From the NCBI RefSeq assembly GCF_002086115.1, contig NZ_MVHJ01000030.1, forward strand, positions 1 to 64,000: DNA of 64,000 nucleotides, given 5' to 3'. The translations under genes and the position numbers were made by a program. The notes under the pieces were generated by a model, which ran no database searches, was not told where the DNA came from, and was given only the letters and a program-made list of their open reading frames with translations. This document shows, one piece after another, positions 41,437 to 49,972 of the stretch (positions are counted from its first letter, which is position 1; each line of letters starts with the position of its first letter). The DNA comes from Mycolicibacterium bacteremicum (GTDB lineage Bacteria; Actinomycetota; Actinomycetes; Mycobacteriales; Mycobacteriaceae).

Positions 41437-42996
41437 CTACTGCGTCAGGACGACCTTCACACCCACCCACGGCACCCAGGTCATATGCCCGCGTTGGAAG
41501 GTCACCCTGGTGCCGCCGTTGGTCCACTTCTCCGACGAGGTGGCCAGCCCGAGGGCCGGAATCCACTTCTTCGCGAACTCCGCGCTGGCCCATTGCGCAC
41601 CGGTCGCCGGGGAGTACCACACCCGGAACGGCTGCCATCCGCCGAAATCCTGGTAACCGTCTTTGAACGTCGTGATCGGCAGGCCGCCGTTGCGCGAGCG
41701 CGCCAGATTGATCACCGGCGTCGGGGACGCGACGAACTTCCCGGGCGCCGTCTCCCACAACGTGCCCAGGCTCCACAGTTGGGTCCAGACCTTGGAGGCG
41801 TTGGCGTAGACCGGACTGAGCACCTCCCCGAGCACGGGCGCCGATTGCGCGGCATTGGCGGCGAAGCGCGCGTACACCTCACGCACGCCCGGGCGGGATT
41901 GCAGTACCCGCTGCGCCGGCTTGGGCACCCAGTCCGATCGGTAGACACCGAAACGGTCGTCGTCATTGTTCCCAGAGCTGTTCAGATCCCTTGTGGTGTA
42001 GAGCAACAAGGGTCCCGCATAGGGCAGCTCCGGCCAGGTGCTGATCATGTCGGCGATGAAATCGGCCTGCCCGGCCTCGCTCACCCGGTTGGTGGGCGCG
42101 CCGTACTCGGTCACCCAGATCTTGCGGGCGCCGTCACCGTTCTCCAGCATCACCCGGCGCATCCGGACCAGCTGCTCCACCGGTGAGTCGGGCTGCAACA
42201 TCCCGCCGGAGAACTTCATGCTGTAGCTGTACGGGTGATAGGACAGCGCGTCGAAGAATGGCTGCGCACCGTTGGCGTACATCTTCTTCAGAAAGGTGAC
42301 GGGGTCAATTGTCCAAGCGCCCCATGTTTTTCCAGAGCCGAGCACACCACCGAGAATTACCGCCGCGGGATCGGCGGCCTTGATCCGCGGATAGGCGGCC
42401 TTCAGCAACGCGGTGTATCCGGCCGGATCCGGCCACGGCGTGTATCCCGTGAAACCGTTCGGTTCGTTCCAGACTTCGTACGCCGATATTTTGCCCCGAT
42501 AGCGCTCAGCGACCTTGGCGGTGAATTTTCCGTAGGCCTCCGGTGAGGCGGGCCGGCCGTGCGGCGGCATCGATCCGATGGCCATCGCCCACCAGGGACT
42601 CGAGGTGATGCAGGCGATGACGGAGATGCCGGCCGCTTTGGCCGCATTGACCACCCGGTCGGCCCGTGACCAGTCATACCTGCCCTTGACCGCCTCGACG
42701 CCGGCCCACGGGATACCGATCCGGACGAGTCGGACATTGTCGGCGACCCACCGCTGCACCGTCTGGGCGACCTGCGCCTCGTCGTAGAAGTAGACCTGGG
42801 AATCAGCGAACCCGACGGTGGTAGCCGGGAAGCTGAGCGGGTTGACGGTCTCGGCAATGACCTGTCGTGGTCGCTGCGAGGTCGGCACCGAGACCAGCGC
42901 GATGACGCACGTCGCCGAAACAATGGCGCCGAGCACACTGCGCCACAATTTACGGCGCGGGTATATCGATCGCCGGCGCACCGTAATCCCACTCAT
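41437..42996 (-). CDS. Exported clan GH-A glycoside hydrolase
   Basis: Exported enzyme of 519 residues with an N-terminal membrane/signal segment (RKLWRSVLGAIVSATCVIALVSVP). The TIM-barrel glycosidase shows the acid/base Glu in YEVWNEPNGF and the probable nucleophile Glu in WVTEYGAP, as in clan GH-A families such as GH39/GH5. The C-terminal ~90 residues (DGYQDFGGWQPFRVWYSP … TFQRGHMTWVPWVGVKV) form a separate aromatic-rich module that may bind envelope polysaccharide. GGGAAAGG lies 6 nt before ATG 42996. Substrate unknown; mycobacterial glucan or arabinogalactan are possibilities. Confidence 0.8.
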   Translation of the reverse strand: MSGITVRRRSIYPRRKLWRSVLGAIVSATCVIALVSVPTSQRPRQVIAETVNPLSFPATTVGFADSQVYFYDEAQVAQTVQRWVADNVRLVRIGIPWAGVEAVKGRYDWSRADRVVNAAKAAGISVIACITSSPWWAMAIGSMPPHGRPASPEAYGKFTAKVAERYRGKISAYEVWNEPNGFTGYTPWPDPAGYTALLKAAYPRIKAADPAAVILGGVLGSGKTWGAWTIDPVTFLKKMYANGAQPFFDALSYHPYSYSMKFSGGMLQPDSPVEQLVRMRRVMLENGDGARKIWVTEYGAPTNRVSEAGQADFIADMISTWPELPYAGPLLLYTTRDLNSSGNNDDDRFGVYRSDWVPKPAQRVLQSRPGVREVYARFAANAAQSAPVLGEVLSPVYANASKVWTQLWSLGTLWETAPGKFVASPTPVINLARSRNGGLPITTFKDGYQDFGGWQPFRVWYSPATGAQWASAEFAKKWIPALGLATSSEKWTNGGTRVTFQRGHMTWVPWVGVKVVLTQ

Positions 42997-43103
42997 TTCG
43001 GCCTTTCCCAAATTTGAGTTCTTTCTAACGGAAGGCCCGCCATATCGACCGCACCCAATTCGGCGTGTCGAAAAGCGGGCGCAGCCTGCGGCATGCTGGG
43101 CTC

Positions 43104-43961
43104 ATGCGGATTGGTGTGGTGTTCCCACAGACCGAGCTGGGTGGCGATCCGGGTGCGGTGCGCGCGTACGGCCGACGGGTCGAGGAGCTCGGCTTCACCC
43201 ACATCCTGGCCTACGACCATGTGGTGGGCGCCGATCCCGCGGTGCACACCGGGTGGGCCGGCCCGTACGACGTACGCACGACGTTCCACGAACCGCTGGT
43301 GATGTTCGGCTTCCTGGCGGCCGTCACCGAGGCCGTCGAACTGGTCACCGGGGTGATCATCCTGCCGCAACGGCAGACGGTGCTGGTGGCCAAGCAGGCC
43401 GCCGAGGTCGACCTGTTGAGCTCCGGGCGCCTGCGGTTGGGTGTCGGGATCGGCTGGAATGCGGTGGAATACGAGGCGCTGGGCGAGGATTTCAGCACCC
43501 GCGGCAAACGGTCGGCCGAACAGATCGCGGTGCTACGCAAGCTGTGGACGGAGCCGACCGTGAGCGTGCGTGGTGCGCATCATCAGATCACCGGGGCGGG
43601 GTTGTCACCACTGCCGGTCCAGCGGCCCATTCCGATCTGGATCGGGTCGGCGTCCGATCCCGGGTACCGGCGCGCCGGGCGACTGGCCGACGGCTGGTTC
43701 CCGATGATGTCGCCCGGTCCCCGCCTGGACCACGCCCGATCGGTGGTCGAGGACGCCGCCACCGCCGCGGGACGCGATCCGGCGCAGATCGGCATGGAGG
43801 GCAGGGTGTCCTGGCGCGGTGACGACGATGCCGCGCTGGCCGAGGTCACGGCGTGGTCGCAGGCCGGGGCGTCGCACCTGTCGATCAACACCATGGGCGC
43901 CGGTCTGGCCACCGTGGATGATCACCTCGCGGTGCTCGCCCGGATCGCCGCCGGTCTGTAG
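43104..43961 (+). CDS. F420-dependent LLM-class oxidoreductase
   Basis: Luciferase-like monooxygenase-fold protein of 285 residues of the probable F420-dependent type: MRIGVVFPQTELGGDPGAVRAYGRRVEELGFTHI, then the family patterns EPLVMFGFLAAVTEAVELVTGVIILPQRQTVLVAKQAAEVDLLSSGRLRLGVGIGWN (read as separate blocks) and PIWIGSASDPGYRRAGRLADGWFP. ATG 43104 begins the first beta strand; longer frames upstream have no support. No pathway context is visible: it lies between the glycosidase and an acyltransferase gene. Confidence 0.85.
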   Translation: MRIGVVFPQTELGGDPGAVRAYGRRVEELGFTHILAYDHVVGADPAVHTGWAGPYDVRTTFHEPLVMFGFLAAVTEAVELVTGVIILPQRQTVLVAKQAAEVDLLSSGRLRLGVGIGWNAVEYEALGEDFSTRGKRSAEQIAVLRKLWTEPTVSVRGAHHQITGAGLSPLPVQRPIPIWIGSASDPGYRRAGRLADGWFPMMSPGPRLDHARSVVEDAATAAGRDPAQIGMEGRVSWRGDDDAALAEVTAWSQAGASHLSINTMGAGLATVDDHLAVLARIAAGL

Positions 43962-43995
43962 ATCTTCGCGACCGCGTCCGTACCCTGAGAGGATC

Positions 43996-45138
43996 ATGCG
44001 TGCGACACCCGATGCCGGCTCGCGCTCGGCGCACCGGGTGGCGTCACTCACCGGTCTGCGTGCTCCGGCCGCACTCCTGATCGTCGCCACCCACGCGGCC
44101 TACGGAACCGGGCAGCTCACCAACGGCTACCTGGGATCGCTGTACGCGCGCCTGGAGGTCGGTGTGCCGATCTTCTTCGCGCTCTCGGGCTATCTTCTTT
44201 TCCGGCCTTGGTTGTTGGCGACGCAGACCCATTCCCGGCTGCCGTCGGTGCGGCGCTATGCCCGGCACCGGGTGCGGCGCATCGCGCCGGCCTATGTCGC
44301 GACGGTGCTCATCGCCTACCTGGTCTACGAATTCCGCGACGCCGGCCCCAATCCGGGCCATACCTGGTCCGGCCTGCTGCACCACCTGACCCTGACCCAG
44401 ATCTACCCGCCGCTGGCGATCATGCACCAGGGCCTCACCCAGATGTGGAGTCTCGCCGTGGAGGTCGCCTTCTACGCTGTGTTGCCGTTGCTGGCCGGCC
44501 TGCTGCTGACGGTGCTGTGCCGGCGGCGATGGCGGCCCGGCCGCCTGCTGCTCGGGCTGGCAGTGTTGGCAGCTGTGACACCGACCTGGCTGTGGGTCCA
44601 ACATGCGACCGACTTGCTGCCGACGTCGGCGAACATCTGGTTGCCCGCACATTTGATCCACTTCGTCGGGGGGATGGCCTTGGCGGCACTGCAACTGTGT
44701 GGCGTGCGGTGCCGGGGCGTCGTCGTGCTGACGGCTGCGGTGATAGCCCTGCTGGTGGTGGCGTTGCCGATCGCCGGCGAGGTGACCGCCACCGAGGTGA
44801 CGCCCGGACAGGCCGTGGTGCGGTCGACGCTCTATGCGGTGGTGGCCGTCGGGCTGCTGGCGACGCTGGTGCTGGACCCGACCGGTGCGTTCGCGCGACT
44901 GCTGGGCAGCCGCCCGCTGGTGTGGCTGGGTGAGATCTCCTATGAGATCTTCCTGGTGCACGTGATCCTGATGGAAATCGCGATGGCCTCGATTCTGCGC
45001 TGGCCGGTGTTCACCGGTTCGATGTTGGGCCTGTTCGCCACCACGCTGGCATTGTCCGTACCCGCGGCATGGTTGCTGCACCGCTGGACCCGGGTCCGGC
45101 CCAATCCCGTTGCCGCGCAACCACGTCAGCTGGTCTGA
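43996..45138 (+). CDS. Acyltransferase 3 family membrane protein
   Basis: Integral membrane acyltransferase of 380 residues with about ten helices. The family signatures are SLTGLRAPAALLIVATHA near the start, VGVPIFFALSGYLLFRPWL, and WSLAVEVAFYAVLPLL. Such enzymes O-acylate envelope glycans or lipids. AGAGGA lies 5 nt before ATG 43996, 34 bp after the LLM gene, so the two may be co-transcribed. Its 3' end overlaps the decayed DUF1622 gene by 13 bp. Confidence 0.88.
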   Translation: MRATPDAGSRSAHRVASLTGLRAPAALLIVATHAAYGTGQLTNGYLGSLYARLEVGVPIFFALSGYLLFRPWLLATQTHSRLPSVRRYARHRVRRIAPAYVATVLIAYLVYEFRDAGPNPGHTWSGLLHHLTLTQIYPPLAIMHQGLTQMWSLAVEVAFYAVLPLLAGLLLTVLCRRRWRPGRLLLGLAVLAAVTPTWLWVQHATDLLPTSANIWLPAHLIHFVGGMALAALQLCGVRCRGVVVLTAAVIALLVVALPIAGEVTATEVTPGQAVVRSTLYAVVAVGLLATLVLDPTGAFARLLGSRPLVWLGEISYEIFLVHVILMEIAMASILRWPVFTGSMLGLFATTLALSVPAAWLLHRWTRVRPNPVAAQPRQLV

Positions 45139-45354
45139 GGCTGCTGCTCCGGTCGCTGCTGCCATGGCCAGCGCCCGCTGATCTCAAGTTCGAGCGAGAA
45201 GCTGAGGAACGTGCGGATCAACACGATGCCGGCAAGTACAGCGACACTCTCCCACGTGGGGGGTCAGCGCGACGGTGCGGACGATATCGGCAGCCACCAG
45301 CAGTTCCAGACCGAGCAGGATGGAGCGGCCGAGCCGCTGCCGGAAGAAGCGGTA
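45126..45354 (-). pseudogene. Truncated, frameshifted DUF1622 membrane protein remnant
   Basis: The minus strand encodes YRFFRQRLGRSILLGLELL then VAADIVRTVALTP, the middle of a DUF1622 protein, directly after a stop codon at 45355-45357, so the N-terminal helix is missing. The frame then breaks at a run of six C (five expected): removing one C restores TWESVAVLAGIVLIRTFL and SFSLELEISGRWPW, the normal C-terminus. Two independent lesions argue for real decay. It lies just after the cation efflux gene. Confidence 0.75.
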
Positions 45355-45361
45355 TTACGCC

Positions 45362-45994
45362 TCATCCGCAGGGCTGCGTTGCCGCGCAGCATGATTGGCC
45401 GCGCCATGCCCGCCGGCCCTCGCTGACCGCGAACACGGCGATCACCAGGGCGGCGACGGGATCGGCCCAGGCCAGTCCGAGGGTGCTGTTGAGGATGAGG
45501 CCGACCAGCAATACCGCCGACAGATAGGTGCACAGCAGGGTCTGCTTGGAATCGGCCACCGCGGAAAGAGATCCCAGTTCCCGCCCGGCCCGGCGCTGTG
45601 CCCAGGACAGTAGCGGCATGATCGCCAGGCTCAGCCCCGCGAGACCGATGCCGACCGGTGAATGGCGAGCCTGCGCCACGCCGGCCAGTGCGCGCACCGC
45701 GTCGATCGTGACGAAGGCTGCCAGCCCGTAGAAGGACAGCGCGATGACACGCAGCGCCACCTTCTCCCTCGCCTCGGGATCACGGCCGGCGAACTGCCAG
45801 GCCACTGCGGCGGCGGAAGCCACCTCGATCGCGGAGTCCAGGCCGAAACCGATCAGCGCGGTCGACGAAGCCCTGGCACCCTCGGTGAGTGCCACGATCG
45901 CTTCGATCACGTTGTAACTGATGGTGATTGCGACGAACCACCGGATGCGGCGGGTCAGCACCACGCGGCGTGCCGGAGACACCGAGGCGGTCAT
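45362..45994 (-). CDS. Cation efflux (CDF-type) transporter
   Basis: Membrane protein of 210 residues with about six helices. ALIGFGLDSAIEVASAAAVAWQF and VADSKQTLLCTYLSAVLLVGL are the metal-site helices of a cation diffusion family branch (here with D in LDSAIE and AVADSK). The C-terminus is Cys-containing (GQSCCAATQPC). The usual cytoplasmic CDF domain is absent, as in this short subfamily. ATG 45994 overlaps the ArsR stop by 1 nt, so regulator and pump form one operon. Confidence 0.8.
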   Translation of the reverse strand: MTASVSPARRVVLTRRIRWFVAITISYNVIEAIVALTEGARASSTALIGFGLDSAIEVASAAAVAWQFAGRDPEAREKVALRVIALSFYGLAAFVTIDAVRALAGVAQARHSPVGIGLAGLSLAIMPLLSWAQRRAGRELGSLSAVADSKQTLLCTYLSAVLLVGLILNSTLGLAWADPVAALVIAVFAVSEGRRAWRGQSCCAATQPCG

Positions 45995-46314
45995 CAGCAG
46001 CAGGCGCAGTCGGTGCAACAGCCCGGATTGACGGCGAGTACCAGACCCATCAGATCATTGAGCGCGCGCCCGATTGCGGCGTCGGCCAGTTCGTAGCGTG
46101 TGCGCCTGCCTTCCGGAACCGCGACCACCAGACCGCAGCCGCGCAGACACGCCAGGTGGTTGGAAAGGATCTGGCGCGACACTTCGAGTTGCTCGGCGAG
46201 TTCGGACGGGTAGCTCGGTGCGCGTGTGAGATGCAGCAGGATCTGAGCCCGGGTGCCGTCGGACAGGGCGTGACCGAAGCGCGCCAGCGCATCGGTGTGC
46301 GAGAGCGTCTGCAT
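45994..46314 (-). CDS. ArsR/SmtB family metalloregulator
   Basis: Winged-helix repressor of 106 residues: RFGHALSDGTRAQILLHLTRAPSYPSELAEQL then VSRQILSNHLACLRGCGLV. It ends in a Cys cluster, GCCTDCACC, suited to soft-metal sensing and reminiscent of CmtR/KmtR-type mycobacterial sensors. It heads an operon with the efflux gene. ATG 46314 is preferred; ATG 46329 or a longer start near 46350 are possible. CATCG-N10-CGATG (46327-46346) upstream may be its operator. Confidence 0.82.
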   Translation of the reverse strand: MQTLSHTDALARFGHALSDGTRAQILLHLTRAPSYPSELAEQLEVSRQILSNHLACLRGCGLVVAVPEGRRTRYELADAAIGRALNDLMGLVLAVNPGCCTDCACC

Positions 46315-46391
46315 GCGCCGACAGTACATCGAAATCTGTACCGATGACAACGGCCGGTCCGAGGGGACCGATTTCGGGTATACGGTGGGCC

Positions 46392-46751
46392 ATGATCGTC
46401 ACGGGGGCACTGCTGGCCGAATCAGCCGCGGTCGTCGACAACAAACTCGACATCATCGGCGGCGTCGTGGACAGCGCGCGGGCCCGCCCCGACCGCACCG
46501 TGCAGGCGACGCTGGTGGTCCTGATCCAGCCCGAACCGGCCGACACGGCACCCACGGTCGACGTCCGGTTCAGCGATCCCACGGGCACGGCGGTGGACCT
46601 CGCCCTCGCGGTCCCCGAGTCCAGCCTGGGCGGCGAGATCGGGTTCGTCTTCTACCCGTTGACCTTGCCGGTGCCCGTGGACGGCCGGTACCTGATGACG
46701 GTGTCCGGTCGAGGAGGTTTCGTCAGCCTGCCGCTCAGAGTGCTGAGTTGA
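46392..46751 (+). CDS. Small conserved protein, unknown function
   Basis: Protein of 119 residues without signal peptide or membrane helix: MIVTGALLAESAAVVDNKLDIIGGVVD, then alternating hydrophobic strands (TLVVLIQPEPADT, VDVRFSDPTGTAVDLAL, GRYLMTVSGRGGFVSLPLRVL), so probably all-beta. I recognise it as a small mycobacterial family but know no role. A TATACG box ending 7 nt before the ATG suggests a leaderless start. Confidence 0.65.
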   Translation: MIVTGALLAESAAVVDNKLDIIGGVVDSARARPDRTVQATLVVLIQPEPADTAPTVDVRFSDPTGTAVDLALAVPESSLGGEIGFVFYPLTLPVPVDGRYLMTVSGRGGFVSLPLRVLS

Positions 46752-46771
46752 CCCAGAACCGATGTATACCG

Positions 46772-46788
46772 CTGTGTCACAGTATAAT
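46772..46788 (+). promoter_or_regulatory. Consensus -10 with adjacent palindrome, upstream of the AGCS gene
   Basis: TATAAT at 46783-46788 is a perfect -10 and follows directly on the palindrome CTGTGTCACAG (46772-46782). Transcription from here would give the AGCS transporter a leader of about 140 nt. No known riboswitch was recognised in that leader. Confidence 0.5.
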
Positions 46789-46934
46789 TCACGGCCACGC
46801 CTGGCCGGTCCGGGACACCACGCCGCTCGACCACTGACCGGCCGTCTAACGCCGTTGTCATCGAAAAGAAACACATCGGTGCGCCGGTCCTGCCACCATG
46901 AGGGCACCCGCACGAAACGATTGGACTCCCACAC

Positions 46935-48494
46935 GTGACCGAATTCCTCAGCACCCTCAACGGCTACATCTGGAGTAACGCACTGGTCTACCTGTGCCTT
47001 GCCGTCGGGGTCTATTTCTCCATCCGATCCAAATTCGTCCAGATCCGGCAGATACCGGAGATGATCCGGTTGATGCTCCGCGGCGAGAAATCGCCGTCAG
47101 GTGTGTCGTCCTTCCAGGCGCTCACCATGTCGCTGGCCGGCCGCGTCGGCACCGGCAACATCGCCGGCGTCGCCACCGCCATTGCCTTCGGCGGCCCGGG
47201 CGCTCTGTTCTGGATGTGGGTGATGGCCTTCCTGGGTGCATCGACATCGTTCGTGGAATGCACGCTCGGTCAGATCTACAAGGTGCGTGATCAACTGACG
47301 GGCGAATACCGCGGTGGCCCCGCGTATTACCTGAGCCGCGCCAAGGCGCACACGGCCGCAGCCCCACTGTTCAGGATCTACGGTCTGGTCTTTGCCGCGG
47401 TGACCATCCTGGCGTGTGGCCTGCTACTACCCAGCGTGCAGTCCAATTCGATGGCCGTGGCCATGAACAATGCCTGGGGCTGGTCGGAATGGTGGGTGGC
47501 GGTCGGCACCGTGATCCTGTTGGCATTCGTCATCATCGGCGGTGTCAAGCGTATCGCCGCGTTTGCCTCGGTGGTGGTGCCGTTCATGGCCGTTGCCTAC
47601 ATCCTGCTTGCGCTGATCGTGGTTGCCGCCAACGCCTCCGAGGTCCCGGCGATGTTCAGCCTGATCATTTCCAGCGCGCTGGGTTTCGATGCCGCCTTCG
47701 GCGCCATCCTGGGCGCGGCCATCATGTGGGGCGTCAAGCGCGGCATCTATTCCAACGAGGCCGGCCAGGGCTCGGGACCGCATGCCGCCGCCGCGGCGGA
47801 GGTCTCCCATCCCGCCAAACAGGGTCTCGTGCAGGCTTTCGCGGTGTACGTCGACACGCTGTTCGTCTGCTCAGCAACCGGCTTCCTCATCCTGTCCACC
47901 GGCGCTTACCGGGTTTATGAGGGTGAGACGGCCGACGGCGCGGTGCTTGCCGACGGCGGTCTCCTCCCGGCCGACGCCGCGGTCGGACCGACGTTTGCAC
48001 AGAATGGATTCGACACGTTGTGGAGCGGCGCCGGTTCGAGTTTCGTCGCGATCTCGCTGTTCTTCTTCTGCCTCACCACCATCATCGCCTACTACTACAT
48101 GGCCGAGACCAATCTGCGCTTCATCATGGGCAAGGCTGCGACCGTCAGCATGCCGGTCATCCGCGGCACCGTGGGCGGTACCGCGACCATGCTGCTGCAG
48201 GCGTTGATCCTGGTGTCGGTGACCATCGGAGCCGTGTCGACCGCCAGCGAGGCTTGGACCCTGGGAGATATCGGTGTCGGTCTGATGGCATGGCTGAACA
48301 TCATCGGCATCCTGATCCTTCAGCAACCCGCGTACAAGGCACTGCGGGATTACGAACGACAGAAGAAGTCGGGCCTGGACCCGACATTCGACCCGGTGGC
48401 ACTCGGTATCGCCGGGGCGACGTTCTGGGAGAACTACGACCCGAAGACGGGTAAGGACAAGGTGGCTCCGGTGTCCACCGGCCCGGGCGGGTGA
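46935..48494 (+). CDS. Alanine/glycine:cation symporter (AGCS family)
   Basis: Secondary transporter of 519 residues with about eleven helices. Family signatures include SSFQALTMSLAGRVGTGNIAGVATAIAFGGPGALFWMWV (two blocks), ECTLGQIYK and AIMWGVKRGIYSNEAGQGSGPHAAAAAEVSHP. It imports alanine, glycine or related amino acids with Na+ or H+. The start is GTG 46935. It converges with the anti-sigma gene, 4 bp between stops. Confidence 0.92.
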   Translation: MTEFLSTLNGYIWSNALVYLCLAVGVYFSIRSKFVQIRQIPEMIRLMLRGEKSPSGVSSFQALTMSLAGRVGTGNIAGVATAIAFGGPGALFWMWVMAFLGASTSFVECTLGQIYKVRDQLTGEYRGGPAYYLSRAKAHTAAAPLFRIYGLVFAAVTILACGLLLPSVQSNSMAVAMNNAWGWSEWWVAVGTVILLAFVIIGGVKRIAAFASVVVPFMAVAYILLALIVVAANASEVPAMFSLIISSALGFDAAFGAILGAAIMWGVKRGIYSNEAGQGSGPHAAAAAEVSHPAKQGLVQAFAVYVDTLFVCSATGFLILSTGAYRVYEGETADGAVLADGGLLPADAAVGPTFAQNGFDTLWSGAGSSFVAISLFFFCLTTIIAYYYMAETNLRFIMGKAATVSMPVIRGTVGGTATMLLQALILVSVTIGAVSTASEAWTLGDIGVGLMAWLNIIGILILQQPAYKALRDYERQKKSGLDPTFDPVALGIAGATFWENYDPKTGKDKVAPVSTGPGG

Positions 48495-48498
48495 GGGT

Positions 48499-48741
48499 CT
48501 ATTTCCAGTTCCGGAAGGCCGACATCAGCCGGTCGCGCAGCGCCGGGTCAAGCCGGCCGGCATCCACCCTGCCGAGGGTGTCCACGGTCGTTCGGAACTG
48601 CTGCAGGTAGTTCTCGCAACCGTCGCACTCGGTGAGGTGGATATCGAACCGGGCCCGGGTGTCGAGGTCCAGCGCACCCTCCAGGTACGCGGTGACCAGT
48701 TCGACCAATTGGTTGCAGTCCATCGCATCGCCATCGGTCAT
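48499..48741 (-). CDS. Zinc-finger anti-sigma factor
   Basis: Protein of 80 residues with the anti-sigma zinc motif H-x3-C-x2-C in DIHLTECDGCENY, followed by an amphipathic helix. No membrane segment, so a soluble ZAS-type anti-sigma factor that may respond to thiol oxidation. ATG 48741 overlaps the sigma-factor stop by 4 bp (ATGA), the normal arrangement for the pair. Confidence 0.88.
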   Translation of the reverse strand: MTDGDAMDCNQLVELVTAYLEGALDLDTRARFDIHLTECDGCENYLQQFRTTVDTLGRVDAGRLDPALRDRLMSAFRNWK

Positions 48742-49373
48742 GCCGGCTCCTTCAGGTAGTCCTCGAGCGCCTGCCGGACCGCGGCGCGACCACGGTGCAG
48801 CAGTACCCGCTGGTTGGCAGCGGTGATCTGAAGTAGATCGCACACCTCGGCCGCTTCCATTCCCAACACATCACGCATGGTGACGACTTCGCGCTGCCGC
48901 GTGGGCAGCTTGCCCAGTTCGCGACGGGTCACGGCGAGCAACTCGTCACCGAGTACCGACCCCTCCGGGGTATCCGGGAACGGGGTGGGGGCCCGGTCGT
49001 CTTTCCAGTGTCCGGCCCACTCGTCACCGGCGTCCCGAAACCGCGCCGGATCGACGGTACCGCCGGTGGCGGCGAGCACCTGGACATCGGCGTCCCGCCG
49101 TTCCCGGGTGCCGCGGGTCTTGGCGATGTTGACCATGACGGTGAAAAGCCAAGTGCGCAAGGAAGACCGGCCCTCGAAGCGGTCGATACCCTTGAGCAGC
49201 GCGATCCAGGTCTCCTGAACAACCTCTTCGGCGATCTCATGGGTCGGCACGTAACCGCGGGCCACGCCCAGCATCGCCGGGGTGTGCTGTTCGACCAGCG
49301 CAGCGACGGCCGCCTCGTCCCCACCTCGCAAGGCGGTGACGAGGGCGGCCTCGCCTGCACCCGGCACCGTCAC
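48738..49373 (-). CDS. ECF sigma factor
   Basis: RNA polymerase sigma factor of 211 residues: region 2 (about 25-95) AEEVVQETWIALLKGIDRFEGRSS then LRTWLFTVMVNIAKTR, and region 4 (about 150-205) LPTRQREVVTMRDVLGMEAAEV then CDLLQITAANQRVLLHRGR. Start GTG 49373 is used because the upstream DUF417 gene ends at 49393. It is second in a DUF417-sigma-anti-sigma operon, which suggests that DUF417 is part of the response or the signal. Confidence 0.88.
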   Translation of the reverse strand: MTVPGAGEAALVTALRGGDEAAVAALVEQHTPAMLGVARGYVPTHEIAEEVVQETWIALLKGIDRFEGRSSLRTWLFTVMVNIAKTRGTRERRDADVQVLAATGGTVDPARFRDAGDEWAGHWKDDRAPTPFPDTPEGSVLGDELLAVTRRELGKLPTRQREVVTMRDVLGMEAAEVCDLLQITAANQRVLLHRGRAAVRQALEDYLKEPA

Positions 49374-49392
49374 CGTGACCCCGTCGGATCGC

Positions 49393-49899
49393 TCATGGCA
49401 GCCGCGCGCGAGCGTTCCGGCCACGCGACGCCGCCAGGGCATCGGCCAGCGTCCACACCGAAATACCGATCGGGGCAACGTCTTTGATCAGGAACTGACC
49501 CGTCGAGGACAACACCGGGAAGCCGCCGGCCGAGGCCTCCCCCACTCCCGGTGTGGTGACCAGGAAGCTCAGCGTCGCCACGAACAGGCCGATCGCGATC
49601 ACGCTGCCGACCGCCGAGAGCCACGGCGCCCACGGTTTCACCGCCAGCAGGGCCGCCGTCGCCAGTTCCAGTACCCCGAGCAGCACCGAGAAGGTGGTCA
49701 CCGAGAAGATCCCGTAGACCCAGCTCATCAGCGGCGAATTCGCGACCAGCGGTTCGATGCCGTAGGCCTCGTAGCTGGTGAACTTCAGCGCCCCGATCCA
49801 CCCGATCACGACCACCAGGCCGTAGCGTGCGGCGTTGCCGCCGATACCGGCCAGGGCGGCTTCGGCCCGGATGAACCGGCTGTCCTGCGTGATGGTCAT
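49393..49899 (-). CDS. DUF417 (YkgB/RclC-like) membrane protein
   Basis: Membrane protein of 168 residues with four helices; GLVVVIGWIGALKFTSYEAYGIEPLVANSPLMSW (two blocks) and the later FPVLSSTGQFLIKDV are DUF417 signatures. The E. coli relative RclC takes part in reactive chlorine resistance. ATG 49899 has GGGAGT 6 nt upstream, and that site is the 3' arm of an 11-bp hairpin. First gene of the sigma/anti-sigma operon; oxidative-stress function is inference. Confidence 0.85.
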   Translation of the reverse strand: MTITQDSRFIRAEAALAGIGGNAARYGLVVVIGWIGALKFTSYEAYGIEPLVANSPLMSWVYGIFSVTTFSVLLGVLELATAALLAVKPWAPWLSAVGSVIAIGLFVATLSFLVTTPGVGEASAGGFPVLSSTGQFLIKDVAPIGISVWTLADALAASRGRNARARLP

Positions 49900-49904
49900 G
49901 GCGG

Positions 49905-49945
49905 ACTCCCTTGCGCTCCGAGAAGGACTGGATACGCAAGGGAGT
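49905..49945 (-). promoter_or_regulatory. Leader hairpin sequestering the DUF417 ribosome binding site
   Basis: In the minus-strand transcript ACTCCCTTGCG (49945-49935) pairs perfectly with CGCAAGGGAGT (49915-49905) across a 19-nt loop. The 3' arm contains the Shine-Dalgarno sequence AAGGGAG, 6 nt before the ATG. The structure could act as a thermometer, a binding site or an attenuator of translation. Confidence 0.6.
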
Positions 49946-49972
49946 GTCCCGCCGACGGCCAACCGTTACACG

